From NCBI GenBank assembly GCA_003149575.1, contig QCWG01000001.1, forward strand, positions 1,742,334 to 1,806,333: a stretch of DNA of 64,000 nucleotides. Reading direction: 5' to 3'. The notes beneath the pieces are model-generated. The model was not told the origin of the DNA, made no database searches, and saw only the letters and a list, made by a program, of their open reading frames with translations. The stretch is from Altererythrobacter sp. XM-24bin4 (lineage in GTDB: Bacteria > Pseudomonadota > Alphaproteobacteria > Sphingomonadales > Sphingomonadaceae). The translations under genes were made by a program, and so were the position numbers. This document shows, one piece after another, positions 19,271-30,731 of the stretch (position 1 is the stretch's first letter; each line of letters starts with the position of its first letter).

Positions 19271-19895
19271 ATGCCAACCATTGCCATTATCAGCCAAAAG
19301 GGCGGGTCGGGTAAGACCACCATCGCCCTGCACTTGGCCGCGAGCGCTACGCAGGCGAAGCAGCCAGCCTGCGTCATCGATACCGACCCGCAAGCCACCG
19401 CGGCAACGTGGGGCGACTGGCGCGGGGATTTCTACCCGCTTGTTGTCACCAGCCCCCCCTGCCCGGCTCGCGAAGACCATCGAGCGTGCGCATAAGCAGG
19501 TCGAAGTAGACGTGGTGGTCATCGACACGCCGCCACACGCCGAAGCTGCGATGCGCGAAGCAATCAAAGCCGCTGATCTGGTGCTGATCCCTTCGCGCCC
19601 ACGTGCGTTTGACTTGCACGCGCTCGAAGCTGTGGCTGAAATGATCGAGTTCGCAGGCAAGCCCGCCTATGTCGTGCTTAACGCTGTGCCTGCAGGCGCG
19701 ACCCGCCAGATCGCAAAAGCCAAAGAGACCGCAAAACAGTTTGGTCTCAAAACCTGCCCCGTGACCTTTGGCGAGCGCGCGGACTTCCACCGATCCTCTG
19801 CCAAGGGCGAGGTCGCTTCAGAAATCGATGCGACCGGAAAAGCTGCTGCTGAAGCCAAAAAACTTTGGGCGTGGGCACGCAAGCAGGTAAGCTGA
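19271..19895 (+). pseudogene. ParA/MinD-like ATPase gene split by a +1 frameshift in a C7 tract
   Basis: The first frame starts at ATG 19271 with TIAIISQKGGSGKTTIALHL, a deviant Walker A, then a VIDTDPQATAATWGDWR switch block, and runs off into CPAREDHRACA with a stop at 19493-19495. The second frame resumes with PARLAKTIERAHKQVEVDVVVIDTPPHAEAAM and continues to 19895, ending LWAWARKQVS. Removing one C from the run of seven (19453-19459) restores a normal protein of about 208 residues with no other lesion. Small ParA-like ATPases of this kind are often plasmid- or chromosome-partition relatives; the role here is unknown. Either a genuine frameshift, phase variation, or a base-calling error. 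Confidence 0.85.
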
Positions 19896-19964
19896 TCACA
19901 GATCGCGGTAGAAAAGCCGGTATTCGGGGTAGAGAGAATCATCACCCTACCCTATGTGGTCAAC

Positions 19965-20429
19965 ATGCGTATCGCGATTGCATCTGACCACGCCGCCACC
20001 GAACTCAAATCAGAGCTTGCAGAGTGGCTGATGGAAGCCGGGCACGAAGTTGCAGACCTTGGGCCCCATTCGACCGAAAGCGTCGACTACCCTGACTATG
20101 GCTACAAGCTGGCCGAAGTTGTGGCTGATGGCACAGCAGAGCGCGGAATTGCCTTGTGCGGCAGCGGGATCGGAATCTCAATTAGCGTCAATCGCAATCC
20201 TGCTGTGCGCTGCGCCCTGGTTTCAGAGCCCTTGTCGGCGGCCTTGTGCCGCGAGCATAATGACGCAAACTGCATTGCCATGGGCGCGCGGCTGATCGGG
20301 ATCGAAATGGCCAAGGCCTGCGTTGCAACATTTCTAGACACCGAATTTGCCGGCGGGCGCCACCAGCGCCGTGTCGACAAATTGTCCAACCCGCCCTTTA
20401 ACACCGACACGATTGAGCCTCTCCAATGA
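19965..20429 (+). CDS. rpiB: Ribose-5-phosphate isomerase B
   Basis: Interconverts ribose 5-phosphate and ribulose 5-phosphate in the pentose phosphate pathway. 154 residues from ATG 19965; a GTG three codons earlier is less likely. RpiB/LacA motifs are intact: [28 protein letters not shown], the active-site loop [17 protein letters not shown] with the conserved cysteine, [19 protein letters not shown] and the end block [14 protein letters not shown]. The stop overlaps the start of glyA (ATGA), which suggests translational coupling. Confidence 0.96.
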   Translation: MRIAIASDHAATELKSELAEWLMEAGHEVADLGPHSTESVDYPDYGYKLAEVVADGTAERGIALCGSGIGISISVNRNPAVRCALVSEPLSAALCREHNDANCIAMGARLIGIEMAKACVATFLDTEFAGGRHQRRVDKLSNPPFNTDTIEPLQ

Positions 20430-21736
20430 GCACAGCACCCTCTACCGATACCGATATCATGCGCCGTTTCTGGCATGACAACCTGGCTGAAGCCGACCCT
20501 GAAATCGCAGAGGCGGTTGGCAAGGAACTGAAACGCCAGCAAGACAAGATCGAGCTGATCGCGTCTGAAAATATTGCTTCAAAGGCCGTGCTCGAAGCAA
20601 CCGGCAGCGTGTTCACCAACAAATATGCAGAAGGCTATCCCGGCAAGCGTTACTATGGCGGTTGCGACTATGCCGACGTGGTTGAAACACTCGCAATCGA
20701 TCGCGCGAAAGAACTGTTCGGGTGCAACTTCGCCAATGTTCAACCCAATTCGGGCAGCCAGATGAATCAGGCCGTGTTCCTTGCGCTGCTGCAGCCTGGC
20801 GACACCTTCATGGGCCTAGACCTCAATTCGGGCGGCCACCTGACCCACGGTTCGCCCGTGAACATGAGCGGCAAGTGGTTCAATCCCGTCGCCTATGGCG
20901 TACGCAAGGAAGACGAGCGTATCAACATGGACGATGTCATGGCCATCGCGAAAGAGCATAAGCCTAAACTCATCATCGCAGGTGGCACGGCCTATTCGCG
21001 CGTTTGGGACTGGGAGGCTTTCCGCAAGGTGGCCGATGAAGTCGGTGCATATCTGATGGTTGATATGAGCCACATTTCGGGCCTGGTCGCTGGCGGTGCG
21101 CACCCCTCACCCTTCCCGCATGCTCACGTGGTCACCAGCACGACTCACAAGAGCCTGCGCGGTCCACGTTCAGGGATCATCCTGTGGAACGATGAAGAGC
21201 TGACAAAGCCGATCAATATGGCGGTTTTTCCCGGTATGCAGGGCGGCCCACTGATGCATGTTGTCGCAGCGAAAGCCGTTGCATTCCGCGAGGCATTGCG
21301 CCCCGACTTCAAGGCTTACGCCAGCGCCGTGGTAGAAAACGCTCGGGCTCTGGCGGCCAGCCTCGAGGAAAACGGTCTGCGCATCGTGTCGGGCGGGACG
21401 GACAACCATTCCATGCTGGTTGATCTGACTGCCAAGGATGTGACCGGCAAGGATGCCGAAAAGGGCCTCGACCGCGCGTGGCTCACCTGCAACAAGAACG
21501 GCATTCCCTACGATACGCGCAGCCCCTTTGTAACAAGTGGTATTCGCCTTGGCACGCCAGCGGGCACTACCCGCGGTTTTGGACCCGCTGAATTCCGCAA
21601 GGTCGGCAAGCTGATCGCCGAAGTGGTCGACGGACTTGCCAAGAACGGTCCGGAAGGCGATGCTCAGGTCGAGGAAGCCGTGCGCGGTCGGGTATCGGAG
21701 CTGTGCGCAGCCTTTCCTGTCTACCCGGAGAGCTAA
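20426..21736 (+). CDS. glyA: Serine hydroxymethyltransferase
   Basis: PLP enzyme that converts serine and tetrahydrofolate to glycine and methylene-tetrahydrofolate. 436 residues. Family landmarks: [52 protein letters not shown], and the PLP-lysine segment [16 protein letters not shown]. The C-terminal [15 protein letters not shown] is also present. It overlaps rpiB by four bases and is followed by a small gene and nrdR-trmJ on the same strand, so the five form one likely operon. Confidence 0.98.
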   Translation: MSTAPSTDTDIMRRFWHDNLAEADPEIAEAVGKELKRQQDKIELIASENIASKAVLEATGSVFTNKYAEGYPGKRYYGGCDYADVVETLAIDRAKELFGCNFANVQPNSGSQMNQAVFLALLQPGDTFMGLDLNSGGHLTHGSPVNMSGKWFNPVAYGVRKEDERINMDDVMAIAKEHKPKLIIAGGTAYSRVWDWEAFRKVADEVGAYLMVDMSHISGLVAGGAHPSPFPHAHVVTSTTHKSLRGPRSGIILWNDEELTKPINMAVFPGMQGGPLMHVVAAKAVAFREALRPDFKAYASAVVENARALAASLEENGLRIVSGGTDNHSMLVDLTAKDVTGKDAEKGLDRAWLTCNKNGIPYDTRSPFVTSGIRLGTPAGTTRGFGPAEFRKVGKLIAEVVDGLAKNGPEGDAQVEEAVRGRVSELCAAFPVYPES

Positions 21737-21739
21737 ACC

Positions 21740-21958
21740 ATGACTGACAAGAACCCTCAAGAAGGCAACATCTTCGAAGATGTGAAAGACGAAGTTGTCG
21801 GTATCGCCAAAGGGGGCGCGAAGCACCCTGGAACCAAGCCAGTTCTTACAGGCGCAGCTGTCGGCGCAGTCGCAGGCGCGCTTCTGCCCGTCGTGACGTG
21901 GCCTGTTGGTTTGATCGCGGGTGTAGGCATCGCGATCTACAGCCGCGTCAAGAAATAG
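21740..21958 (+). CDS. Small glycine-rich membrane protein, hypothetical
   Basis: 72 residues. A charged N-terminal half (MTDKNPQEGNIFEDVKDEVV) precedes a Gly/Ala-rich hydrophobic stretch, VLTGAAVGAVAGALLPVVTW, then PVGLIAGVGIAIYSRVKK. Together these probably form one hairpin or two short membrane helices. It starts four bases after the glyA stop and ends 20 bases before nrdR, so it is an operon member. The composition resembles glycine-zipper stress proteins. No family or function can be assigned. Confidence 0.7.
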   Translation: MTDKNPQEGNIFEDVKDEVVGIAKGGAKHPGTKPVLTGAAVGAVAGALLPVVTWPVGLIAGVGIAIYSRVKK

Positions 21959-21978
21959 CGGGATAGCTTCGACAAATC

Positions 21979-22449
21979 ATGCGCTGCCCATTTTGCGCCC
22001 ACGATGACACGCAGGTTAAAGACAGCCGCCCGACCGAGGATAACACCTCGATCCGGCGGCGTCGGCAATGCTCAAGCTGCGGTGCGCGTTTCACGACATT
22101 CGAGCGCGTCCAGCTGCGCGAAGTCATCGTTGTCAAAAGCGGAGACCGGCGCGAGGCATTCGATCGCAGCAAGCTGGAGCAATCGGTTACACTCGCCTGC
22201 CGCAAACGTGGGGTAGAACAGGAACGTATCGATCAGCTTGTCTCTGGCATCCAGCGACAGGTTGAAACAGCGGGTGATCCCGAAGTTGCCTCCTCTCGCA
22301 TCGGCGGCATGGTGATGGACGGACTACGCCAGATCGACAGCGTCGCCTATATCCGCTTTGCCAGTGTTTATCGCGACTTCTCAGAGGCCAAGGACTTCGA
22401 AGAATTTGCCAGCACTGTGCAGGAAGCCGCGATAGATGGGACAAAGTAA
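21979..22449 (+). CDS. nrdR: Transcriptional repressor NrdR
   Basis: ATP/dATP-sensing repressor of ribonucleotide reductase genes. 156 residues. The N-terminal zinc ribbon is [21 protein letters not shown] through [17 protein letters not shown] (CxxC and CxxC). The ATP-cone domain follows, with [20 protein letters not shown] and the [21 protein letters not shown] end. The length matches the family exactly. Its last codons overlap the trmJ start by 14 bases. Position next to glyA is common in alphaproteobacteria. Confidence 0.97.
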   Translation: MRCPFCAHDDTQVKDSRPTEDNTSIRRRRQCSSCGARFTTFERVQLREVIVVKSGDRREAFDRSKLEQSVTLACRKRGVEQERIDQLVSGIQRQVETAGDPEVASSRIGGMVMDGLRQIDSVAYIRFASVYRDFSEAKDFEEFASTVQEAAIDGTK

Positions 22450-23161
22450 CCAGCCCGTCTTTGTGCTGGTTCGCCCGCAACTGGGTGAGAATATCGGCAA
22501 GGCAGCGCGCGCCATGCTCAACTTCGGGCTGACCGAAATGCGTATTGTTGCGCCGCGCGATGGCTGGCCCAACCCCGATGCCGGCCCCTCAGCTGCTGGC
22601 GCGGATATCGTTCTTGAACGCGCAAGAGTCTACGAGACCACAGCCGAAGCTGTCGCGGATTGTGCCCACGTCTATGCCACGACTGTGCGCAAGCGCGGCG
22701 TTACCAAGCCGGTGGTCGGGCCGGACGAAGCAGGCAGCGCGATCCACGCCGAGATTGGAAAGAGCGCGATCCTGTTCGGGCCTGAACGTTCAGGTCTGGA
22801 AACAGAGGATGTGGCTCTTGCCAGAACGATCCTTACAGTTCCCATCAACCCGGAATTCGGCTCACTCAATCTCGCGCAAGCTGTGATCTTGTGTGCCTAT
22901 GAATGGTCAAAGCAGGCCGATCTGGTTCAACCCACTGCGGAAGACGAAGCGCTTCCCCCCGCCCCTCAAGAGGAACTAGATGGCTTGATCGCACATCTGG
23001 AGCGCATGCTGGAACCAAAGGGCTATTTTCTGCCGGAAGCGCGGGCAGAAGCTACCCGACGGACCTTGCGGACAGTTCTGACCAAACCCGGTTGGGATCA
23101 CTTGCAAGTGCGAACATTGCGCGGGGTGTTGTCATCGCTTGATCGTGGTGATCGCAAATAA
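22436..23161 (+). CDS. trmJ: tRNA (cytidine/uridine-2'-O-)-methyltransferase, TrmJ type
   Basis: SPOUT (trefoil-knot) methyltransferase that modifies the ribose of nucleotide 32 in tRNAs. 241 residues. It shows [24 protein letters not shown] at the N-terminus and the knot motifs [20 protein letters not shown] and [22 protein letters not shown]. The C-terminal extension with [10 protein letters not shown] is TrmJ-like. ATG 22436 lies inside the end of nrdR. A hairpin terminator follows at 23166-23194, closing the rpiB-glyA-orf-nrdR-trmJ unit. Confidence 0.92.
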   Translation: MGQSNQPVFVLVRPQLGENIGKAARAMLNFGLTEMRIVAPRDGWPNPDAGPSAAGADIVLERARVYETTAEAVADCAHVYATTVRKRGVTKPVVGPDEAGSAIHAEIGKSAILFGPERSGLETEDVALARTILTVPINPEFGSLNLAQAVILCAYEWSKQADLVQPTAEDEALPPAPQEELDGLIAHLERMLEPKGYFLPEARAEATRRTLRTVLTKPGWDHLQVRTLRGVLSSLDRGDRK

Positions 23162-23165
23162 AGCG

Positions 23166-23194
23166 GAACGCTCGAGGAAACAGAGCGTTCTTCT
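23166..23194 (+). terminator. Rho-independent-type terminator after trmJ
   Basis: The perfect inverted repeat gaacgctc (23166-23173) and gagcgttc (23183-23190) with a nine-base loop is followed by ttct. The stem is strong and the T run short. It lies four bases past the trmJ stop, where an operon end is expected. Confidence 0.7.
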
Positions 23195-23265
23195 GTAGAC
23201 ATTCAGATGGGCGTGTAGTTAAAGTACGCGTCCCCCCAACCCTCTCCATCCATAGGATTTTATTC

Positions 23266-23481
23266 ATGTTTTCTACGATGCTAGCTCTTGCGCTGGTCGC
23301 ACAAGCAGAACCTGCTCAGCCCGAAGTTCAAGAAGAAGAGCGCGCCGCCGAACAAGCTCAAGAAGAAAAGGCCGAAGACAAACCGATTTGCCGCCGGATC
23401 AGCACCGGCATGGGTTCACGCAAGAAAGAGCGTGTATGCATGACGAGCAAGGAATGGCGCGAATTCAATCGCGGCAACTAA
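23266..23481 (+). CDS. Small exported protein with Glu/Ala-rich segment and two cysteines
   Basis: 71 residues. A short hydrophobic start (MFSTMLALALVAQAEP) looks like a signal peptide with cleavage near AQA. A Glu/Gln/Ala-rich linker follows (VQEEERAAEQAQEEKAED). The C-terminal part is KPICRRISTGMGSRKKERVCMTSKEWREF, with two Cys that could form a disulfide. Similar small periplasmic proteins with a C-R-x-I...G-S-R...R-V-C-x-T pattern are frequent in sphingomonads, as far as I recall. No function is known. Confidence 0.75.
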   Translation: MFSTMLALALVAQAEPAQPEVQEEERAAEQAQEEKAEDKPICRRISTGMGSRKKERVCMTSKEWREFNRGN

Positions 23482-23511
23482 ACGCAGTTCGTTTCTGGAA
23501 CGCGACTTCGA

Positions 23512-23823
23512 TCAATCGCGCGTCGCGTCCCAGATTTCGAATTCATAGGCGATCGAGTTCTCGACCAGGAGATCCCAGATTGCCTCGATGCGATCACGAG
23601 GCATTCCTCTTGCTTCGGCTGCATCGCCTGCAGCGTTGATCACCGCAGCCTTGCGATCCTCGTCCCGTACGGTGTCACGCGATGGTTTTATCCGCGCGGC
23701 GGCACGCATGTAGTCAAACCTGCGCTCAAGCAACGCAATCAACTCTCTGTCAGTTGCATCTACGCCTGCCCGAACTTCGATCATGGAAGTACAGTCAGCA
23801 GGCATAACAATCGTATCAGTCAT
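23512..23823 (-). CDS. Chorismate mutase (AroQ type)
   Basis: Converts chorismate to prephenate for phenylalanine and tyrosine. 103 residues from ATG 23823; the frame extends to 24150 without similarity. The all-helical AroQ fold is recognisable: MIEVRAGVDATDRELIALLERRF, with the first-helix Arg, then YMRAAARIKPSRDTVRDEDRKAAVI containing the conserved Lys/Arg active-site residues, and MPRDRIEAIWDLLVENSIAYEF at the end. It is a stand-alone monofunctional enzyme, transcribed away from rpsD. Confidence 0.9.
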   Translation of the reverse strand: MTDTIVMPADCTSMIEVRAGVDATDRELIALLERRFDYMRAAARIKPSRDTVRDEDRKAAVINAAGDAAEARGMPRDRIEAIWDLLVENSIAYEFEIWDATRD

Positions 23824-24039
23824 GGCCGCGCTCTTAGCCTCTGGCGCGCGTTTGTCGAGGGGGCATCTGATCTCCGATCCCCCTCTTGACGCGGTGCACA
23901 ATCCTGCTATCTGCGCGCCTTCGCAAATTGGCTCCGCACCCCGGTGAAGCGGTAGCCGCGCTTGAAACTTTCTCAAACGCAGCGAGGCCGGGTTAAATGG
24001 TCGCCACAGGGGCGGCTCATGCAATTTGAAGGATAATCC

Positions 24040-24654
24040 ATGACGAAGCGTACCAGCTCGAAGCATAAACTTGATCGCCGGATGGGCGAAAACATCTGGG
24101 GTCGTCCCAATTCCCCGGTGAACAAGCGTTCTTACGGCCCGGGCCAGCACGGTCAGCGCCGCAAGAGCAAGATGAGCGATTTCGGCTTGCAGCTGCGCGC
24201 CAAGCAGAAGCTTAAGGGCTATTACGGCGACGTAACCGAGAAGCAGTTCCGCTCTACTTACAAAGATGCAACCAAAATGAAGGGCGACACCGGTCAGAAT
24301 CTGATCGGTTTACTTGAGCGCCGTCTCGACATGATCGTGTATCGCGCGAAGTTTGCACCAACCATCTTTGCCGCACGTCAGATAGTGTCGCATGGCCACA
24401 TCTATGTGAACGGTGTGAAGTGCAACATTGCATCGCGTCGTTGTGATGTAGGCGATGTGATCAGCCTCGGCAGCAAGGCGAAGGAAATGGCGCTGGTTAT
24501 CGAAGCCCAGAGCCTGCCAGAGCGTGACATTCCTGATTATGTTGCCCCTGACGGCAATGACAAGGTTCAGTTCACCCGCGTGCCGAAGCTGGACGAAGTG
24601 CCTTATCCGGTAACGATGGAACCGAACCTCGTGGTCGAGTTCTACTCGCGCTAA
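24040..24654 (+). CDS. rpsD: 30S ribosomal protein S4
   Basis: Primary 16S rRNA binding protein that nucleates small-subunit assembly. 204 residues. Shows [40 protein letters not shown], the S4 RNA-binding domain ([33 protein letters not shown]) and the terminal VEFYSR. Single-gene unit: it is followed directly by a strong terminator at 24674-24714. ATG 24040 has a GGATAA-like site. Alphaproteobacterial rpsD is commonly separate from the main ribosomal operon. Confidence 0.98.
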   Translation: MTKRTSSKHKLDRRMGENIWGRPNSPVNKRSYGPGQHGQRRKSKMSDFGLQLRAKQKLKGYYGDVTEKQFRSTYKDATKMKGDTGQNLIGLLERRLDMIVYRAKFAPTIFAARQIVSHGHIYVNGVKCNIASRRCDVGDVISLGSKAKEMALVIEAQSLPERDIPDYVAPDGNDKVQFTRVPKLDEVPYPVTMEPNLVVEFYSR

Positions 24655-24673
24655 TCCAAGAGATCAGCACGAT

Positions 24674-24714
24674 ATACAAACAGGGCGGCCTTTGCGGGTC
24701 GCCCTTTTTGTATT
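24674..24714 (+). terminator. Strong intrinsic terminator of rpsD
   Basis: The stem gggcggcc / ggtcgccc with loop tttgcg is followed by ttttt, and the flanks atacaaac and ttttgtat extend the pairing. It begins about 20 bases after the rpsD stop. The near-symmetric A and T flanks could let it work in both directions. Confidence 0.9.
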
Positions 24715-24750
24715 TGCCTAAATCCCTTTGCAGGGCCTATCCTCCGCGAA

Positions 24751-26534
<1,784 letters not shown>

Positions 26535-26544
26535 TCACTCAAAA

Positions 26545-26579
26545 GAAAAAGGCCGACGATGCAACGCACCGCCGGCCTG
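26545..26579 (-). terminator. Intrinsic terminator on the minus strand, after the broken OMP gene
   Basis: Read on the minus strand, aggccg...cggcct (26550-26555 with 26573-26578) forms a stem followed by a T-rich run (complement of aaaagaaaaa at 26541-26550). It lies 18 bases past the stop of the outer-membrane gene and before tgt, so it ends the upstream unit. Confidence 0.75.
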
Positions 26580-26596
26580 TTCCTGTTTCTCGATGA

Positions 26597-27001
26597 TTAG
26601 AAAGAGAAAACGAATCCAGTGGTGCCACGGACCGTGTCGAACGAAACTGTGTCGACATTGAAACGCAGCTTTCCGCCTGCGAGCGGAATATCGATGCCAG
26701 CACCGACGATCAGATCACCATCGCTGGTGTCAACACCGTCCAGGTCGCCATCGTCGAGCTCAACATTCAGAATTTCTTCAACGTCGAGTTCGATTTCCTG
26801 GTAGCCACCACGCAGTTAGTATTTGGTGCCGCTTGAATCGACGATATCGAAACCCTCGGCTTCGTCGGAACCGATACCAAGATCATGGTAGCCAGCTGAT
26901 ACGCCGATGAATGTTTCGGTTTCGTTGGAATCCTGAGCCAGCGCAGCGGCTGGCGTCATCATAGCCGCTGCGAACAGCCCTGCTACAAACTGCTTTTTCA
27001 T
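26597..27001 (-). pseudogene. Small outer-membrane beta-barrel protein gene with internal deletion and TAA
   Basis: It starts with a signal peptide (MKKQFVAGLFAAAMMTPAAA, cleavage after ALAQ) and a first strand, FIGVSAGYHDLGIGSDEAEG. After 61 codons the frame reaches a TAA (26816-26818). The same frame continues as LRGGYQEIELDVEEIL, then LIVGAGIDIPLAGGKLRFNVD and ends GFVFSF, a C-terminal phenylalanine typical of outer-membrane insertion. At 134 codons it is well short of the usual 170-200 of such opacity/OmpW-like barrels, so several middle strands seem deleted at the join DSSG/TKY. A genuine relic or an assembly artefact; its terminator is intact. Confidence 0.75.
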
Positions 27002-27158
27002 TCTTTTGTACTTTCATTCTTCACCGCTCAGGGGGCGAGCGGCGCAGCCCATATCGTTCCCAAGCCCGAGGCCAACAAGGCAACTTAAAGTCGCATTTTA
27101 CTGTTTATATTCGATAATCTGAGGGTGTTGTAATACGGTAACACACAGCGCGTTCTGG

Positions 27159-27929
27159 TTAGGCTCTCAGGCGCCATCCGGTCTTGAAGATGAAAGCAAT
27201 TATCGCTGTACAGGCTGCCAAAAATCCCAGCGTGATACCCAGAGACAGGCCAAAGCCTACGTCTCCACTGCCATAGAATGTCCAACGCAGCCCGCTGACC
27301 AGATAAACGATCGGATTGGCGAGCGCTATCTTGCCCCACGGCTCTGGCAACATGTCGATCGAATAAAACGTGCCACCGAGGAAGGTCAGAGGGGTTAAGA
27401 ACAACATCGGAATAATGCCAAGCTTCTCGAAATTGTCCGCCCATACGCCAAGGATGAAGCCGAAGAGTGAAAAGCTTGCAGCGACCAGCATGATATAGAT
27501 CACCGCCAGGATCGGGTGCGCGATGGTGTAATCGACAAACAGGTTTGCGGTAATCAGGATAATGCTGGCCAGGATTAGGCTTTTCGCGGCTGCCGCGCCG
27601 ACAAAACCAATTAGTGTCTCCGCGACGCCAACGGGCGCAGAAAGCAATTCGTAGATGGTTCCCGTAAACCGCGGCATGTAAATGCCGAAACTAGCGTTCG
27701 AAGTCGTCTCACCCAGCAAGGTAAGCATCAACAGTCCAGGGATAATGAACGCGCCATATTGCACACCATCAATCGGTTCCATCCGGCTGCCGATCGCCGA
27801 TCCAAACACAATGAAATACAGCGATGTCGTCAAGACTGGCGCAAGGATCGACTGGAACGCAGTGCGAAAAGCGCGGGTGACCTCACGTTTGAAGATCGAC
27901 CATGCGCCGCGAAAATTGAACCCCATCAT
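27159..27929 (-). CDS. ABC-2 type transporter permease
   Basis: 256 residues with six membrane helices expected. N-terminal block WSIFKREVTRAFRTAFQSILAPVLTTSLYFIVFGSAIGS, then QYGAFIIPGLLMLTLLGETTSNASFGIYMPRFTGTIYELLSAPV, the hallmark of the YadH/NodJ/DrrB-like ABC-2 family. A third block is LTFLGGTFYSIDMLPEPWGKIALANPIVYLVSGLRWTFYG. The start overlaps the ATPase stop by four bases (ATGA), so the pair forms one two-gene exporter. The substrate is unknown; this type often exports lipids, polysaccharides or drugs. Confidence 0.93.
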   Translation of the reverse strand: MMGFNFRGAWSIFKREVTRAFRTAFQSILAPVLTTSLYFIVFGSAIGSRMEPIDGVQYGAFIIPGLLMLTLLGETTSNASFGIYMPRFTGTIYELLSAPVGVAETLIGFVGAAAAKSLILASIILITANLFVDYTIAHPILAVIYIMLVAASFSLFGFILGVWADNFEKLGIIPMLFLTPLTFLGGTFYSIDMLPEPWGKIALANPIVYLVSGLRWTFYGSGDVGFGLSLGITLGFLAACTAIIAFIFKTGWRLRA

Positions 27930-28867
27930 GCCAGTTCCTCTTCGCCAAGCAGTGATACGAAGATATCTTCAAGCGAACTCTCGTGCACATCGATGCCGGT
28001 GTAGTCGATGCCAGCTGCGGTCAGTGCCTTTGTCAGTTCAGCAACCTCGGACTTGCCCTTGCCTGTGCCATCGCCGCCGCGATAACACAGCGAACGTCCA
28101 CCTTGCTCGATCTCGACAGGAAAGTGAGCGAGTGCTTTCGGCAACTCGGCAAGAGGTGAAGCCAGCTCGATATGTGCTTCAGTCCGGCCCAAACGCTGCA
28201 TCATGGCAGCCTTGTCGTCGACCATCAGCAAGCGTCCCTGATTGATAATCCCGACACGGTCCGCCATTTCTTCGGCCTCTTCGATGTAATGGGTGGTCAG
28301 GATGATTGTAACACCGCGTTCGCGCATGGTGCCGATCAGCTCCCACATGCCTTTGCGCAACTCGACGTCTACCCCAGCAGTGGGTTCGTCGAGGAAAAGC
28401 AAGTCAGGTTCATGGGCCAGCGCCTTCGCGATCAGCACACGTCGTTTCATGCCGCCTGAGAGCGCCATGATCCTTTCGCCGCGCTTGTCCCAAAGGCTAA
28501 GCGCGCGCAGTATCTCTTCAATCCTGCCAGGATCGGGTGGATAGCCGAAAAGGCCGCGTGAATAGCTGACCGCGTCAATCACCGGTTCGAACATGTCTGT
28601 AGAGAGTTCTTGCGGCACCAAGCCTATCCGCGCTCTGGCATGCCGCCAGTTCCTGGCAAGATCATGCCCGAACGCGCGTATCGTGCCAGAAGTTGGTCGG
28701 ACCAGACCGCAAACCGCACCGATCAATGTAGTCTTGCCGGCTCCGTTAGGCCCAAGCAGCGCGAATATCTCACCCTGCCGGATCTCCAGATCAACACTGT
28801 CCAGCGCTTTGAGACCACTGGGATAGACTTTGCTGAGGCCATGCAGCTCAAGGATCGGTTCGTTCAT
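27926..28867 (-). CDS. ABC transporter ATP-binding protein (YadG-like)
   Basis: 313 residues. Walker A GPNGAGKTTLIG near residue 40, Q-loop region GLVPQELSTD, signature LSGGMKRRVLIAKALAHEP, Walker B LLFLDEPTAGVD and H-loop TTHYIEEAEEMADRVGII. The C-terminal 80 residues are the accessory domain of the family, ending ESSLEDIFVSLLGEEELA. It forms a two-gene ABC-2 exporter with the permease downstream. It lies nine bases from queA on the same strand, so it may be transcribed with the tRNA-modification genes. Confidence 0.95.
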   Translation of the reverse strand: MNEPILELHGLSKVYPSGLKALDSVDLEIRQGEIFALLGPNGAGKTTLIGAVCGLVRPTSGTIRAFGHDLARNWRHARARIGLVPQELSTDMFEPVIDAVSYSRGLFGYPPDPGRIEEILRALSLWDKRGERIMALSGGMKRRVLIAKALAHEPDLLFLDEPTAGVDVELRKGMWELIGTMRERGVTIILTTHYIEEAEEMADRVGIINQGRLLMVDDKAAMMQRLGRTEAHIELASPLAELPKALAHFPVEIEQGGRSLCYRGGDGTGKGKSEVAELTKALTAAGIDYTGIDVHESSLEDIFVSLLGEEELA

Positions 28868-28876
28868 TGCAACCGA

Positions 28877-29911
28877 TTAGGGCAGCAATAATGATGAGTC
28901 ACCATACGAATAGAACCTGTAGCCATGCAAAATTGCATGCTCATAAGCTTCCATCATGCGTTCGCGACCGATGAGCGCGCTGACAAGCATCATCAGTGTG
29001 GATTTGGGCAGATGGAAGTTTGTCATCAACCCGTCGACACCCTTGAAGCGGTATCCCGGCGTGATGAAAATATCGGTGTCACCTTCAAACGGGGCAATGG
29101 TTCGATCTTCGCGGGCCGCGCTTTCCAGCAGCCTCAGTGAGGTTGTCCCAACTGCAATAATCCGCCCTCCTGCAGCGCGCGTTGCGTTGAGGCGCTCAGC
29201 AACTTGAGGCGTAATCCGCCCCCATTCCGAATGCATCTGATGGTCGTCGGTGTCATCGGCCTTAACCGGCAGGAATGTGCCCGCACCGACATGCAGGGTC
29301 AGCGTTTCGTGCTGGATACCTGCTGCGTCCAATTCTGAAACCAGGCGTTCTGTGAAATGCAAGGAAGCCGTTGGTGCAGCAACTGCGCCATCCTCTTGCG
29401 CAAACATCGACTGGTAATCTTCATAATCCTGCGCGTCGATCTGGCGCTTGCTCGCGATATAGGGCGGCAATGGCATTGTGCCTGCACGGTCAAGCAACAC
29501 TTCGACGGGTTCATCACCCTCGAAAAACAGTGTGAAGCTGCCGTCCGAATTTCGCTTCTCTGCAGTGGCGGTCACGCCGCCGCCGAAAACAATCTGATCG
29601 CCTTCCTTCAGACGCTTCGCATTACGAATGAACGCGATCCATCGGCGCAGATCCTCACGCTTGTGCAAAGTCGCTCCGATCCTGGCCACTCCGCCTGCAC
29701 GACGGCCTTCTAACTGCGCGGGAATGACACGGGTGTCGTTGAACACCAGTACATCGCCCCGTTTGAGAAGCCTCGGCAGGTCCCGCACACCCAAGTCTTC
29801 AAATGCGCCCTCGCCCGGAACATAGAGCATGCGCGCCGCATCACGTGGGCGCACGGGACGCAGCGCGATCAGCTCTTGCGGGAGCTCGAAGTCAAATAGA
29901 TCAACACGCAT
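28877..29911 (-). CDS. queA: S-adenosylmethionine:tRNA ribosyltransferase-isomerase
   Basis: Builds epoxyqueuosine on tRNA from preQ1 and the ribosyl group of SAM. 344 residues. Blocks: [100 protein letters not shown], and the end region [40 protein letters not shown] 29911. It belongs to the same minus-strand run as tgt, cyclophilin, coaD and ispA. Confidence 0.97.
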   Translation of the reverse strand: MRVDLFDFELPQELIALRPVRPRDAARMLYVPGEGAFEDLGVRDLPRLLKRGDVLVFNDTRVIPAQLEGRRAGGVARIGATLHKREDLRRWIAFIRNAKRLKEGDQIVFGGGVTATAEKRNSDGSFTLFFEGDEPVEVLLDRAGTMPLPPYIASKRQIDAQDYEDYQSMFAQEDGAVAAPTASLHFTERLVSELDAAGIQHETLTLHVGAGTFLPVKADDTDDHQMHSEWGRITPQVAERLNATRAAGGRIIAVGTTSLRLLESAAREDRTIAPFEGDTDIFITPGYRFKGVDGLMTNFHLPKSTLMMLVSALIGRERMMEAYEHAILHGYRFYSYGDSSLLLP

Positions 29912-29955
29912 GATTGGCGCGCCTTAAGGTGCACCAATCGCAATGGAAAGAGAGA

Positions 29956-30642
29956 TTAGCTTAGCGGCGCGCTGAGAAGATCAGCAGTGATCTCTTCTTC
30001 AACCGGCGCCTCGGGCTGCGGGAACAGCTGCGGCTTATTGTCCGAAGCAATGCTGGCCTGAAGAATGCGCGTAGGATTGGCAGGCGGTTCGCCGCGAGTG
30101 ATCGTATCCACCCCGTCCATATTCGAAATCACGCGGCCAAAGTTGGTGTAACGTTTGTCTAGGCTGAAACGAGGATAGAATACAATGAAGAACTGGCTGT
30201 TCGCGCTGTTCTCATCTGTCGCGCGGGCCATCGAAACAGTTCCGCGAATGTGCGGGCGCGGATTAAATTCTTCCTCAAGGTCAGGCATCGCAGAGCCGCC
30301 TTGCCCAGTGCCGGTGGGATCGCCGCCCTGCGCCATAAAGCCGTCGATGACACGGTGAAAGATCACACCATCGTAGAACCCGGTACGGGTCAGTGTCTTT
30401 ACACGCTCGACATGGTTGGGCGCCCAACCCGGCATCAGGCGGATTGCAACACGCTCACCATTGGATAGATCGAGCAGCCAAACATTGTCAGGGTCCGCTG
30501 TCACATCGTAATTGATCGAATATTGAACCGCGGAAGCCGGCGCCTGTTCAACGGCCTCAGTCTCAGCGTCTTGTGCAGGCGCCGCGGCCGGAAGGCCAAG
30601 CAAGGCCGCTGAAATAGAGGCTGCGAGTATTTTCTTCATCAT
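29956..30642 (-). CDS. Exported cyclophilin-type peptidyl-prolyl isomerase
   Basis: Catalyses cis-trans isomerisation of proline bonds, here probably in the periplasm. About 228 residues from ATG 30642. The Sec signal peptide is MMKKILAASISAALLGLPAAA with cleavage near APAQ. The cyclophilin core has GVIFHRVIDGFMAQGGDPTGTGQGG (catalytic Arg, Phe, Gln), DENSANSQFFIVF and the NFGRVISNMDGVDTITRGEPP end. The C-terminal tail is Glu/Pro-rich. A start four codons upstream (30654) is possible but gives a worse signal peptide. Common neighbour of queA and coaD in this order. Confidence 0.94.
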   Translation of the reverse strand: MMKKILAASISAALLGLPAAAPAQDAETEAVEQAPASAVQYSINYDVTADPDNVWLLDLSNGERVAIRLMPGWAPNHVERVKTLTRTGFYDGVIFHRVIDGFMAQGGDPTGTGQGGSAMPDLEEEFNPRPHIRGTVSMARATDENSANSQFFIVFYPRFSLDKRYTNFGRVISNMDGVDTITRGEPPANPTRILQASIASDNKPQLFPQPEAPVEEEITADLLSAPLS

Positions 30643-30731
30643 GTTCAAGGTCACGCGATCTTAATGTCCTGATTTTCTGACATGCGATCTAGCGGCAAGC
30701 ATCTGTCGCCGCAATGAATGATCGCCCCACT

